A stretch of DNA of 64,000 nt from Amoebophrya sp. A120 (taxonomy: Eukaryota; Sar; Dinophyceae; Syndiniales; Amoebophryaceae), in contig CAJINV010000001.1 of NCBI GenBank assembly GCA_905178155.1, positions 14,756,142 to 14,820,141 of the forward strand. Direction: 5' to 3'. The notes beneath the pieces are model-generated. The model saw only the letters and a program-made list of their open reading frames with translations. It was not told the origin of the DNA and did not search any database. Positions within the stretch are counted from its first letter, which is position 1; each line of letters begins with the position of its first letter. A program made the translations under genes and the position numbers. Shown piece by piece: positions 1-10,887 of the stretch.

Positions 1-157
1 ACTCATGGGGAGAACTAACTTCACTTAACACCTTATGCTGAAGCTGATTTCATTTCGCAAACGAAAATAGAGCTCGAGAACTGGGTCGTGCACCATCATA
101 CGTCGAAACCCCCCGGCTGCTGGAAAGCCGGCCGTCGCAGACGGAAGTACCCCCTTG

Positions 158-1334
158 CTACAGCAGCACAAGGACGCCAAGAACCAGAATAGCCACGAAC
201 ATGGCGGTGCCACAGCGGTTGTGCATGCGCTGCAGCCAGGAGAGCTTTTCCAGTTGGTTGCTCATGTTCAGCAATTTTGCGTCCATTTCCTCCAACTTGA
301 TTTGCACCTGGTCCACCTTCCCGCTGACGGCGTCGACGCTCTCCGCCACCAGAGCCACTTTCCCGTCGATCTGTGCCAGTTTGACGTCGATCGCCCGAAG
401 ACTTTCCTGCAGGCGCTCGAAGAGCTGCGACTCCTTGGCGCGCGCCTGATCGGCCTCCAGCTTCGACTTGCGGAGCGCTTCCATCTGCTGCGCGTGTTGC
501 TGGAGGAGCAGTTTCACCAGTGATTTGGTCTGCTCCGCGTTGCACTGCAGGATCATCTGCCGCATTTCGTCCTTTGCCGCGTGAATCGCGGCCGCCTGCA
601 GCTGCAACACCTGCTTGGTCTCGAGCGCATCCTTGCGAAAGTCCGCGTTAAAGTCGCTGGTTTGCCGCAATTTGGTGGATTGAAACACCTTGTCCACCAT
701 GATCTCGTCCTGTTCGCTGATCGTCGGAAACCGGTCCTGCCGGTTGTGGCTGCTGATACCGGAACGAAGACTTCGCCCGATCATCTCCGGACCCACAGCA
801 GACATCAAAGGGCCGGCGACGGGAACAGCCCCCCCGTCGAGTGCGGCGGTAGACGTGTGATTGGTGCTCTCCCTGCGCGGAAAAACGACTTCATCACTGG
901 CATTCTGTCTGGTGTCGATAAACTCTATCCCGAGTATATCTTGTTCCTTTCCATTGTGACCATCGCCGCAAAGGCCGGCGGATCCGAGGAATTTGTTCTT
1001 TCCTGCACCACACACGATGTTTCGCAGTGATCTATCGTTTTCCTCCAGCTCTTTGGTAGCCTCTTCTCCTGCGGTCACCGGCTTGTCCTGCCAGGCTGAG
1101 GCGAGTTTTGCGATTTCCCAAGTCCGCTGCGCCTCGTCGAAATCAGAAAAGAGCTGCGTCAGCTCCAGGCTCTGAAAGCGCGCCTGAGTCAATAGCTCCC
1201 CCTTCAGGTTCGGAGTGCTGTGTGTTTTTGCAGAAACTGAAACTTGAACGTGTTCGAGACTGATTAAGTACCTTGCGACAATGGAAGATGTACTCACACA
1301 GCATGCATTGATGTAATCGCGACGAAATCAACAT
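158..1334 (-). CDS. Tail-anchored coiled-coil protein
   Basis: Predicted product of 371 residues from two exons, 1334-1298 and 1236-158. They are separated by a 61-bp GTGAGT...TTTCAG intron and the phases match. The middle (roughly residues 190-340) is a charged, Ala/Leu/Lys/Glu-rich heptad region, consistent with a long coiled coil. The last 17 or so residues are hydrophobic (MFVAILVLGVLVLL) and run straight into the stop. This is the layout of a C-terminally anchored cytosolic protein of the ER, Golgi or mitochondrial outer membrane. Tethers and SNARE-like proteins look like this, but I see no SNARE zero-layer Gln or Arg that I would trust. The N-terminal exon encodes only 12 residues, so the start is the weakest part of the model. 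Family not recognised. Confidence 0.7.
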
Positions 1335-1355
1335 ATAATCGATGTCACACGTGTA

Positions 1356-2060
1356 CTATTTGCTTTCGAAGGCGGCCCGCGTTTCCCAGGATGGCACCGG
1401 CACTTCGGCGTACTGGGCCTCCGCTTTTTTGCGCGCCTCCGTTTCAATGAGCTGTTTTTCCTTCACTCGCGGCATGAGCTCCTCGTGAATCAGGGACCAG
1501 TCCTCTTCCCCGAACTTGCTTGCCTTCCAGTCGTATTTTGCGTTGTTTAGTGCGTATTTAGTCGTCAGCCACTGGAGCGAGCGCTTCGCGCTGGTCAGGG
1601 TGAAGTTGATTTCGCGGATTTTCGTCTGCGCCACCCGGTCGTTGGTGAAGAGCATGTCCGGATCCATGTCGCCGTGCTCCCACAAATCGGCCCAGTGGGT
1701 CAAGCCGGAGAGGTAACCTTTCGCGTTGTGAATCAAATTAGCGACCACCTGGGCGTCGCTCTCAAAGTTGTGCATCACATCTTCCGCCCGTTCCAACGCC
1801 GCCTGTTTCTTCTCCTTGCTGCAACAACAGCACGATCGCGGGGCCTTGGTTCTTGTTCTTCGGGTCTTCACTTTATTCAAAAGAAATCGAAGTCTAGTCC
1901 GCTTGGCGTGCGCGGCGGGAACGGATAATCGGGAGAACAATGGGAGGAATAAAACCAAAGTGGTGGCACTTGTTGGAGCCAGACAGGACACGGAGCGGAA
2001 CCAACATGATAGCAATGTGAAAACGACCACCACCGGGCTCCTTGACAAAAGTGGCCGCAT
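1356..2060 (-). CDS. Hypothetical protein with signal peptide and second hydrophobic segment
   Basis: Open frame of 234 residues from the first ATG at 2060. The frame stays open upstream, but without an ATG. It opens with a clear hydrophobic signal-like segment (VVVVFTLLSCW), then LAPTSATT, then a second hydrophobic stretch ending in an AxA-like site (SVPAAHA). A basic, Arg-rich stretch and a run of four Cys follow. The remaining 145 or so residues are charged and helical, with several Trp (THWADLWEHGD, SLQWLTTKY). Two hydrophobic segments in tandem look like a multi-part targeting sequence, such as those on complex-plastid lumen proteins. They could equally be a signal peptide plus one membrane span. 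I do not recognise the helical domain. Function unknown. Confidence 0.55.
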   Translation of the reverse strand: MRPLLSRSPVVVVFTLLSCWFRSVSCLAPTSATTLVLFLPLFSRLSVPAAHAKRTRLRFLLNKVKTRRTRTKAPRSCCCCSKEKKQAALERAEDVMHNFESDAQVVANLIHNAKGYLSGLTHWADLWEHGDMDPDMLFTNDRVAQTKIREINFTLTSAKRSLQWLTTKYALNNAKYDWKASKFGEEDWSLIHEELMPRVKEKQLIETEARKKAEAQYAEVPVPSWETRAAFESK

Positions 2061-2126
2061 GACGGTGGTGACGGGAACGGAAGTCCTTTGGTGTTGACTG
2101 ACTTCTACGTATATTTTCCTCTTCAC

Positions 2127-2915
2127 GACTTGAAATTACGAGAGGAAACCAACACAAACGAAACTAAAATGAAACGAACGGCGAAAAAACGATTGTCCCT
2201 ACCGGACGGCAGCACGGCCGGAAAAGCAGCACACTAAGTGAAAATTTCAAAACTGCAGGTCAGAGAACGGAGGAACAAGGGAATGAAAACCATAAAGCAA
2301 CTGCACTTTTTTCGTTCGCATTGATATCCATGCGTCTTATTTTCAACTTCAAGAAGTAAATAATTAATCGCAACTGCTTCCAACACCAGATAAAAAAGAT
2401 GTCGTTCGTCCTTTATTTCGTTCATTTTCCGTCGGGGTTCCTACTGTGCGCCAGCTGCATAAAAAGAAAAACTGTCGTGAAAAACGTTCCGTTGCGCATA
2501 AAGAACGAAAAATTGTTGATCGGTCAAGACGATCGGTTTTTACCGAAAATTTAGATCACTCCTCTGATTTTCCAGTTCTCCTTCGGAGAAGCTGTTGTAC
2601 ATTCACATCCTATCTATCCATATTCATATTACGTCGTGGTAGTAGTACTGTAAGGCACTGACAGCGCAGCGTCGTTATCTTTATATTTACATTTGGAAAA
2701 ACCCGAGAACCCCCCGTCCTCCCAGAGGGATTTTGATTTTCATTCAACTTCAAGTAAAACTACATAAACAGCAAGAAATACAGGGTCACAGCTAAACGAT
2801 GAGCCCTCTATCGTGCCTATTTAGCTATGCTCCTCCCCAACTTCATCATGCCGCACGCGGAGCCGAGGCATGATGATCAATCGTTCCACCACAACCTGTA
2901 CCTCCCTAACGCGAT
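2127..2915. other. Intergenic, no gene seen
   Basis: AT-rich stretch of about 0.8 kb between the 3' end of the FUSC-associated exon and the start of the signal-peptide protein. Only short, codon-poor frames are present on either strand. No tRNA, inverted repeat or other structured element was recognised. Confidence 0.6.
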
Positions 2916-5090
2916 TCACTTCCATTCCAGAGAGTGCAAGCGGCATTGAATCAGGCGCTTCTTGAATTGGTGCACCGTGTTCCAATCTTGCGGAAGAGAC
3001 AAGCGGAGCAATTGCTCGGCCAACCCACTCCAGTCTTCCAGTAAGTAGGACAGAGAACCCAGAAAGTGCGTGAACCGCCAGGAGTAGGTTACCTGACAGT
3101 CAATGGACTGTGTGTCGTCATTCATCAAGATGTCCGGGTCAGTAGTCTGTTCGTAATTACCCTGCACTAGCGCCGGTGGCATGGCACCAAATTCGTCGTC
3201 GGTAGGGCGGGTTGTGTTGATGCAAGAACGATCCACGTTTGATGTAGTAGCATCCACCTGCTTTTTGAAGATGGCACAGGGGGTTTGTCCCCGGTCGTGA
3301 GGGGGACCATGTGCTGCGACTGCCCGTCCGCCATTTAACCGGTCCGGGGACTGCTGATTTGACTCCAGACGGAACAATTTTCGAATCGGAGAAACAATTT
3401 TTCCTGCATTGGTGGCGTAATTCGATTTGTCATTGTCTTCAACAACTTGCAGTGGATCTACCATGTAGTTTTCCTGTGCTGCTGCCCCATCACCTCGCCC
3501 AGCCCCACCGTTCGTGCTCAACATCAATCGGTCCAGTTCCGCCTCTTCTTTCTGCTTCGCAGCGACGGAAAGTAGCGTTGGGAGCAGCCCAAAGGCGTGA
3601 CGGGTGCGCGGATCGTCCTCCATTAATTGCGAACTAGCCGGCAGCGTCACGCAGTGATTTTGATCTACGTGCAGCTGCCCAAAGCGGGTCGGGCGGGCAG
3701 CAGAAGTGCCTCTCGTTGGTCCACCTCTACGCTGATGGTCAAGGCGGCCAACAATCTGGCCGTGTCTGGAGGGTCTGCTGCCGGCATTTGCTCCTGCTCG
3801 ACGCACCTCGTCCTCGTACAAATCCACGTGCTCCAGGCCGTGCTCCTTGCGCATGGACTCCAACTCCCGTAGAATCAGCGAATTACTCCCGCAGGGGATG
3901 TCAGTGCTTGTCGGGGGGGTCTCAGCCGACAACGGCGGCAGTCCGCCGGTAACGTCCAGCGCTTTCAGTTGGACCTCGGTGTAGTTCCTTGTATTTGGGT
4001 TCGATGGTCCTCCGCCATCTTCTTGAAGATTGTTCGCAGTTATATCATCAGCTCGTGCTTGTTCCGGAAGAAACACAGAGACCTCCGACCGGCGGTCTTC
4101 CGCGCGGTCGTCACCGTACGTGCTCGCGTTGGAAATGGAGCGCCGGTTCGGGTTTAGCAAGTGGACGTCCCTGGGATCGTGAAAATCCAGTGGTCCCGTA
4201 CACACGCAACTGTCGCGCTGCCGCCCCGCTCGGTTGTAATCAAAAATTTTTCCGTTCTTCGCGGTCAGATCGCCTGAATGTTGAGGACCTCCCTCGAAGA
4301 TATTTTCTTGACCGCGGCCGCCACGACGATCGTTTTTGTTCCCAGCGTGATCACCTCCTGGTAGAAGGTCTTGACCTCCGTGATTGAAGTGCAGCAACCG
4401 TTGCTCTTCGTTTTTCGCCCGACGCGCTCTCGTGATCGCCATGAAGCGGTCCCGAGCGAGAATTTTTGGCAAAATGTCTTCGCGCCAATTCGCCAGTAGC
4501 CGTTCCAGGTCTTCGAACGCCGTGCAGAGGGTGTCAAAGTTCTGCAAAGTCGCACAGATGTACATCAGTAGTTCCTCGTTTTCCTCCATGGCAAGCTCGC
4601 CCTCGTAGTGCAGGTCCTCTAATCGGTTCAACAGGTCAACCTCGCGCTTCTTCCCGGAAATGGCGTCCCTTTCCGTTATCTCCTTCAGTCGCTCCCGCAA
4701 CCGCGCCAGCAAATGTTCCTTCTTAATGCGCTCCGCTTCTTCGTCCTGCTCCTTGGTCTTCGCCGCGGGCGGGTTTTTGTGGTCTTTCTTCTTTTTCGAC
4801 TTCGATTTGGTGGCATGTAGTTGTTCTCCGCCAGAGCCAGCAAAAGCAGCATCAGCTATGTTTTCGTCTTGTAGCTGCTGTTGTTCCGGTGCCGCTTTAC
4901 TATTCTCCCCGTCCTTGTGGTCCTTCGAACTGTGGAACATCGTATTTGCGTCTTTGCTGGGCTCTTCCTCTTTGTTGAAAGGAGCGTGAACAGCAACCGT
5001 ATTCGGGGAATTCGCGCCTGGGAGGTCCACAACGGTTTCTTTGCTGGACCTTGCCGTATGAAATGGAAGAAGGCTCAGTCTAAACCCTGT
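2916..5090 (-). CDS. Long charged coiled-coil ORF, probably the last exon of the FUSC gene upstream
   Basis: Open frame of about 720 codons ending at 2916. Its 5' end lies just after two acceptor-like sites (ATATCACAG near 5090 and GACTGAG a few bases later). No ATG occurs until well inside the frame, at about 4940. A GTACCG donor sits at about 5170, at the end of the FUSC reading frame. I therefore read this as a 3' exon of that transporter gene, not a separate gene; one splice choice gives matching phase. The N-terminal third is Lys/Glu-rich and helical. A helical block follows (residues around LLMYICATLQNFD and LERLLANWRED), then a long low-complexity middle and a conserved-looking C-terminus with Trp-rich helices (SLSYLLEDWSGLAEQLL). 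Such helices fit the cytosolic part of FUSC/ArAE-type proteins. If the splice is wrong, this is an unrelated unknown gene. Confidence 0.5.
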   Translation of the reverse strand, partial: TGFRLSLLPFHTARSSKETVVDLPGANSPNTVAVHAPFNKEEEPSKDANTMFHSSKDHKDGENSKAAPEQQQLQDENIADAAFAGSGGEQLHATKSKSKKKKDHKNPPAAKTKEQDEEAERIKKEHLLARLRERLKEITERDAISGKKREVDLLNRLEDLHYEGELAMEENEELLMYICATLQNFDTLCTAFEDLERLLANWREDILPKILARDRFMAITRARRAKNEEQRLLHFNHGGQDLLPGGDHAGNKNDRRGGRGQENIFEGGPQHSGDLTAKNGKIFDYNRAGRQRDSCVCTGPLDFHDPRDVHLLNPNRRSISNASTYGDDRAEDRRSEVSVFLPEQARADDITANNLQEDGGGPSNPNTRNYTEVQLKALDVTGGLPPLSAETPPTSTDIPCGSNSLILRELESMRKEHGLEHVDLYEDEVRRAGANAGSRPSRHGQIVGRLDHQRRGGPTRGTSAARPTRFGQLHVDQNHCVTLPASSQLMEDDPRTRHAFGLLPTLLSVAAKQKEEAELDRLMLSTNGGAGRGDGAAAQENYMVDPLQVVEDNDKSNYATNAGKIVSPIRKLFRLESNQQSPDRLNGGRAVAAHGPPHDRGQTPCAIFKKQVDATTSNVDRSCINTTRPTDDEFGAMPPALVQGNYEQTTDPDILMNDDTQSIDCQVTYSWRFTHFLGSLSYLLEDWSGLAEQLLRLSLPQDWNTVHQFKKRLIQCRLHSLEWK

Positions 5091-5176
5091 GATATCGGAA
5101 GGTTGATGCTTTCAACTCCTTGACAAAGCGACGCTTGTTTTCGGGTTTACTTCTTGTCGAATCGGTACCTATGAAG

Positions 5177-8100
5177 ATGACACGCAAGCTGCCGAGTCGG
5201 CCGGCCCTTGTTGTATGCTGTAGAAATTGCGCAGAACCTTAATTGAACTTTCACTCTTTTGACACTGGTGACTGCAAAAAGAAAAAATATGCAAGAGATA
5301 ACGAAAGCGACACAGGATGCGACCAGTGACGGTGTCTTCTCCACCCATAAGAAAAGCTCTGTTTGCTGGACGGGTCCTCCAGAGAAGTCCCGTCCTTCGA
5401 AGCGAAAGAATTTCTGCCCGAAATGTCGTACATGCTGACTCGCCCCGCGGGGCTGTAGGCGAGGTAGTTTTGGTTCTCGCGGTCCACCTCTAGTTCCATG
5501 TTCGCTGTAGTTCCATGTTCTCTTCGATATTGTTCGGAACGTTCCCTTCGCAAGTCGATGAATTCTTGCAGGTCGCCCTTCGAGGGCACGGTTTCTACGA
5601 TGGCGGTTTTCTGTGCGTTTCGAAATCGTCCGTTCTGTCCTTCAATGAGCAGTGTGGTTTCGTCGACCAGATCTTCTTTCTCGCCGCCCTCCATGTCTTT
5701 GGATCCGCTTTCCGCGTAATAATCGTCGAGGACGTTTTCGAACATATCAGTCTTTTTTAGCATCAGGAGGGAGACGTTCTTGTTCGCTTGGTCGTCGCTG
5801 TTCAACGTGGTCAACCTTCTAGAAGGACCACCTTCGTCTACATCTACTATTTCCTCTCGACCTCGAGGGAGTTGCTGGTGAGTTGTAGATGACATCTTCA
5901 ACGCCAGCGTTTTGTTCTTCCGGAACTCGCCCTGAGCAATAAACTCTTCATCGTTCCTCTCCGGCTGAGAAAGTCGTGCGTCACCTTGTTCGACTACATG
6001 ATCCTGCTGATGTTTTTGCTCCTCTTCCTCCTCTAGCGCTCTTTGCCTCTTTTTGTTCCTTTGGGTCTGACAGAACTTCTTGACGTCCTGCCGTACTTGC
6101 CTTTCCACGGTGGCATTGGGGTCGACGCGCACTTCCGTTGCCTTCATCCCGCCGTCCCGCTCAAAAATCAAGAGCTCCACCTCTTTCTTCGCCCCGGCGT
6201 CGAGCAGGTTCTGGATCTGGAAGTCCATGAGCGAGGCGAACGCGTCCGCCATCCGGGACACAATGCCCGTCAGGTCCTCCATGGGAATGTACAGGTTTTC
6301 CTTGGGAGACAAGTTCGTTGCTGTGCGGTTGAAGCGGCACCGCCAGTAGCCCAGCAGCTTGATCCAGTGGTGCAGCTTGCTGAGGCAGGTGACGCGTCCC
6401 TTGCCCGCTTGGTGCATGCCGGGGATCCACCGTAAAAGGCCGCCGAGACACGTGCCCCCATTCACCAACTCCTGCAGAATCTGCTGGTCCTGCCACATGT
6501 TGTTGGTTTCGTAGAATTTCCGCGCGATTTCCGCCTGCTGCTCAGCCTGCGTGCCGTCGATCGCCGCCAGCGTCTCGAGGCCGCGCAACGCCCGCCGCTG
6601 CAGTACCACGTGGCGCACCGCGCGCTGGAACACCCGCCGCAACTCCGCCCGCGGGCGCCCCCGGTACGCCTTCGACGTGCGCTTCCGGCGGGTCTGAAAG
6701 TCATCCAACGCTGGGATCAATGTCAGCCGGCCGGCATCTTCTTCTGGATGGACGCCCGTACTAGTACCGTTGTCCAGCAGCTTGATGTCGGGGTGTGGGT
6801 ATTGGTGCTCATCGAACGAGGACTTAGACTTACGCGCGGCCACTGTGAATTGCGCTCCTGCTGCATGCTGCACATTCATAGTCGAGGGTAATGGTTCTTC
6901 TCTCGCCTGTCCTTCATCACCTTCATCTTGACCTTGCCCAAGAAGTGAAAGCCTCTGATCCTTGTTGGTGGCGGAGACAAACTGCAGACGATGAGACCGC
7001 TGCGCGCTGCCAGGTCCGTCATTTGCACCGTTGACGATATCGTCTGTGCTGTTCAAATAGCCTGGAGACGCCGCCGCGGTGGTGGGGCGCTGCGGGGTCC
7101 CGAGGAGTGGAGCGTGCTCTGGCTTCTCACTCTCAAAGTGTTCGTAAAACGCCACGCTGGCCACACGCTGCTGACTTTGAAGGTCCACCGGAAGACCCGA
7201 AGAAAGTGTGCGGTCATCTGCCGTGGCATTCGCATTTTTTTCCTCATCCTGTCCACCTGATCCCGCGTTGATGTCAACATTGCAGGGGGGCGAAAGAATG
7301 TCCTCCACACTGAGATCTTCATCGCGACCGACAGGTGCTGCAGACGTCACTTCACCAGCGCGAGTGGTACTAGCGCTTACCTCTGTTGTATTCGGAAACA
7401 ACGTTCTTACCCGGAGGTCCTGTCCCTGCTCTTCTTCATTCATTTTGATGTGGACAGTTTCATCGTTGGCTCCGTCTTCAATCATCGTCTCCAGTGAAAA
7501 CGGCGTGATCTTGCCACTAGCGCCTCGAGGTTGTTGCTCTTGTTCCTCACTCATCTTTTCCCTCGTGTCACAACCAGCCTCGCCGTTATTTTTTGACGTT
7601 TTGCTTTTCAAATCTCCATCGGCAATTGCAATTGCTGGCGCTGCCGGTCTTCCAAGATAGATCCCGTCCAGCAACTTTTGTCGGTATTCCTGTTCCTTTC
7701 GGTACTTGCGGAAGCCCTGCAACAAGAGAAGGAAACTCTCCCGGACCGCGTCGCGCGTGTTTTGCAGCATGTCCTCGCGGACTTTGCGCAGCTTGAGGTG
7801 CCTCGGGAACACGTAGGGCAGCAAGAGGGAAAACAGCACCCCCGCCAGCACCCCCAGCGCCACTCCGGCCGACCGGCGGAGCACGGACACGTACATGGAG
7901 GAAGCGTGCTCCTGCCCCACTTTGTCCAAATTCGTCTGGACGTCAATAATCAGGGCCTTCAAATCCAGGCTCTCATGTTCTTTCAGGTAGTCCCGGTAGC
8001 TCATGCTGGTGCCAGAAGATGAACCTCCACCGGGCGAGGATGTCGGCTGCGCCAACGGCGAGGATGTTGAACCAATATTCTGATTAGCTGCACCAGGAGC

Positions 8101-9062
8101 TGCTCCCCCAACGGCTTGCGGACGCAAACCCCGGAGAGTGCGGGGCGGGGAATTATTAGTACCAGTGTTATTTTCCTCGGCAGGGTTTGCTGGTTTGCTG
8201 ATTTTCAGTTTTTTCGTGTGCTCATACAGCTGCCGCAACTTCCGGTTCTTCTCGTGTCCGTGGAGCAAGGCGTGATCGTCCGCGTAGTGCCGCTGCACGG
8301 TACCGAACAGGATCATGGTCCAGGCACTGATAACCACCGCGATGGGCTTGCGGTACCGGCGTCCGAACCGGAATTCCTTCGCGAGTTCCAACAGAAACAG
8401 AGACCCGAGGAACATGGTCACGAAGAGCCACAGGTGCAGCTGGTAATTGGGCAACTGGATGGTTTGGATCAGTCGGGGCCGCCCGTCCTCGCGCTCCACA
8501 GCGGACCAGTGGTCGTCGATCGCAAAGTGGACCAGGTCGGGCTGGTGGTTTTTCGGGTCCTTGGGGATGCACTGCAGCAGAAACGTGGCCCAAAAGAGAC
8601 CCAGCACGCAGGCGATCACCGTACCCACCAGGTTCGTGACCGTGTTGGCGATGATTTGCTCGTAGCGCGCCCCCACGCCGGACAAAAACATGACGGACAT
8701 AATGGCGTAGTTGCACATGTTGCTCCCGCTCCCGTTGAACGCGTTCTCCCACCCGAGCTCCCACAACACGACAAAGCCCACGGTCAACAACGCCACCGCG
8801 GCCCACATCTTGCTCGCCTCCGCGCACGCCTTCAAAAATTTCTTCTGGCTGTTCCGGGCCGCAGTGCTGCCGGGCTCATCGTTATCCGGATCTGTCGTGT
8901 TTTATTTCAGTCTTCTGGGTCTTAATTGCGTTAGGAATGCGATCGATCCACTTCTTTCACAACTCATTTCTAAAATCGAAATTTTTTATCCAATTTTCAC
9001 TTTGGTTTCGATGAAGATTCGATTAAGATACCTTTTCCTTTGCCGGCACGGTCGGACATCAT
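5177..9062 (-). CDS. FUSC / aromatic-acid exporter-like integral membrane protein
   Basis: Main exon 8891-5345 with a short upstream exon from ATG 9062 to 9032 (donor GTATCT, acceptor GACAG, phases match). A small 3' piece begins near 5271. The product is at least 1,190 residues. The first 200 residues hold about six membrane segments with family-like sequence (GSGSNMCNYAIMSVMFLSG, NTVTNLVGTVIACVLGLFW). A further hydrophobic pair at about residues 335-365 (SAGVALGVLAGVLFSLLLP) is followed by a charged helical region. This two-block arrangement resembles FUSC/ALMT-like proteins, which move organic anions or aromatic acids across membranes. The actual substrate cannot be read from the sequence. 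A long acidic, low-complexity stretch occupies about residues 420-690. An alternative 5' exon may lie at 9541-9440. Confidence 0.75.
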
Positions 9063-9439
9063 TTTGTTCAACTGAATGTCGAGCGGAACCGCCGAGGCAG
9101 ACACAATGAGTCCATCGCGTCCTTTTGTCGTCAAGTAAAAACGTAGAGTCACACACCGAAATGCAAACTTTGGCGTGATTCTGCTCCTGCATAAAACCAA
9201 CATGCACATTTATCAACTCTCAAACATCACTTCTACGAAGAAATTTCAGCATATAAGATCGGCACTGGTGCGGAGAGCAACAACCAGAACCACCGGGGCC
9301 GGCTATAAAATCGGGTCGAGCGTAAGCAGTATATATAAAAATCTCTTTCGGCGAAAACGTCTGACTTGGTTCTTGTGGTTCAACATCTTCTTTTTCATCT
9401 GGTTTTCTTCGTGATTCATGACAAATTGAAGTTGTTCGG

Positions 9440-9541
9440 ATTTACTCTGCATTTTCCGATGATACGCTTGAGTCCGTGCTTCTTCAGCAGGGGCGCAATC
9501 TTGCTGTTGCGCGGCGTGGCACAGACGTTGTACTCCATTTT
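9440..9541 (-). CDS. Possible isolated 5' exon, 30-34 codons
   Basis: Starts with ATG at 9541 and encodes a basic peptide (MEYNVCATPRNSKIAPLLKK and onward). It ends near a GTAAATCC donor-like site. Codon use looks coding-like and the frame could join a segment at about 9190-9063 leading into the FUSC gene. However, the phase only works if the donor is read one base off the GT. It may be an upstream exon of the FUSC gene, the start of a small separate gene, or chance. Confidence 0.25.
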
Positions 9542-10887
9542 GTGAAAAAATTCTTCGTATGTTTTAGTGAAAAGCAAAACAAAGGAAATCCAAAGCAAAA
9601 AGTCCGCAAGTCGTTAGACTCTGCTCTGAGTTTTGTAGGAACGAAAGGTTGTAGCAACGAAAACCACGACAACAACAAAGTGCTAACTTCCTTGTATTTG
9701 TATTTCTAGTTCTAAGTTCTTTTTAAGTACTTCAAAAAGAACTACGAGTCCCAGCGTTTAAGTCGATTTACTGGTAAGTCGACATTGAGGCTTTACGCCG
9801 TCACGGTGCGTCCTGTCCAATGAAGTGCTGCTCAAGCGACAAAAATAAAATACGTGAGTGTCAACACTTCTAAAGTAAAAGCGAATCAGACGCGCAAGTC
9901 CATACGCGAAAATCTTGATCTTCTACCACGCAACCACTAATTGTTATCCAGAAGCAGGACGGACCAACACTGACCTCAAAAAAGGATCGCTCTTGCTGGC
10001 ACAAGATTAATGTTGTGAACTTCTGTGAGTGCTGGTTATCTATGTGCTACTAAGGCTGACATAGAAAACTCGAACTCCAGAATGTCCTGGCTAGTGATCG
10101 TGTGTATTGTGATCGCCCATGAACATGATCACGACTTTTGACAGATACATAGAACGCCGCAGAACTACAAACGCTCGATATGATAAAGGGGATCCTCAAC
10201 AACCTCGCCCTCGCTAGAAAACGGTGCAAGAAAAAATCTGGTGATCGTGATGACACAGAAATGGTTTCAAGGTAGTTGCCAACCGCAACAAGAACCAACC
10301 GCTGCAAGTTAACTATAGCAAAAAGATCTTCAATGAAGGTATCACAATGAATCACCATGATGGTACGGCACGACCTCCGCTGCGAATTTATCCTCTGAGA
10401 GCACACGCAGATGGTGGAAGGATCCGACGGCACTCGTCCGCAGAACTAAGTACCAACTTCCAGATCTTCTCAAAAACATGCAACATGATGGATCCGCGTT
10501 CAACATTTGTTCGACGTGGGACGTGGGGACACAATCCGTGGTGGTCAGTTTGAACAAAAAACAGGAGCTGGCGGGCCATTCTCATTCCCACACTTGGAAC
10601 AAGAACTCCACATAGCAGTCGCACCTACGAAGCAGCCGCGGGAAATTTTCTCCTACTGACATTTGTGATTGTTGAGCAGAAAAAGAGTAGTTAATGTAGA
10701 AGCGCTGAACAAGATTCGCGACTGCTTAGAGCAAGAACTTTTCAAGCACGACAAAAACCACATGAAGTGATGGTACTAGGTAGATTAAGCAATGCAAAGT
10801 GATGAGGTCGCTCACCAACTCGTTTTCGCCACACTCCTTTCGTTCCAACAACTCCCTGGCAACAACATGTGGAGCTTGACTTGACCT
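9542..10887. other. Intergenic, no gene seen
   Basis: About 1.3 kb upstream of the FUSC gene and downstream of the CEP76-like gene. ORFs on both strands are short and overlap in several frames without convincing amino-acid composition. No repeats or RNA genes recognised. Confidence 0.6.

Noticed and set aside
8116-8925. Plus-strand frame of 269 codons
   Set aside because: Antisense to the membrane-segment region of the FUSC gene, which has clear family features on the minus strand.
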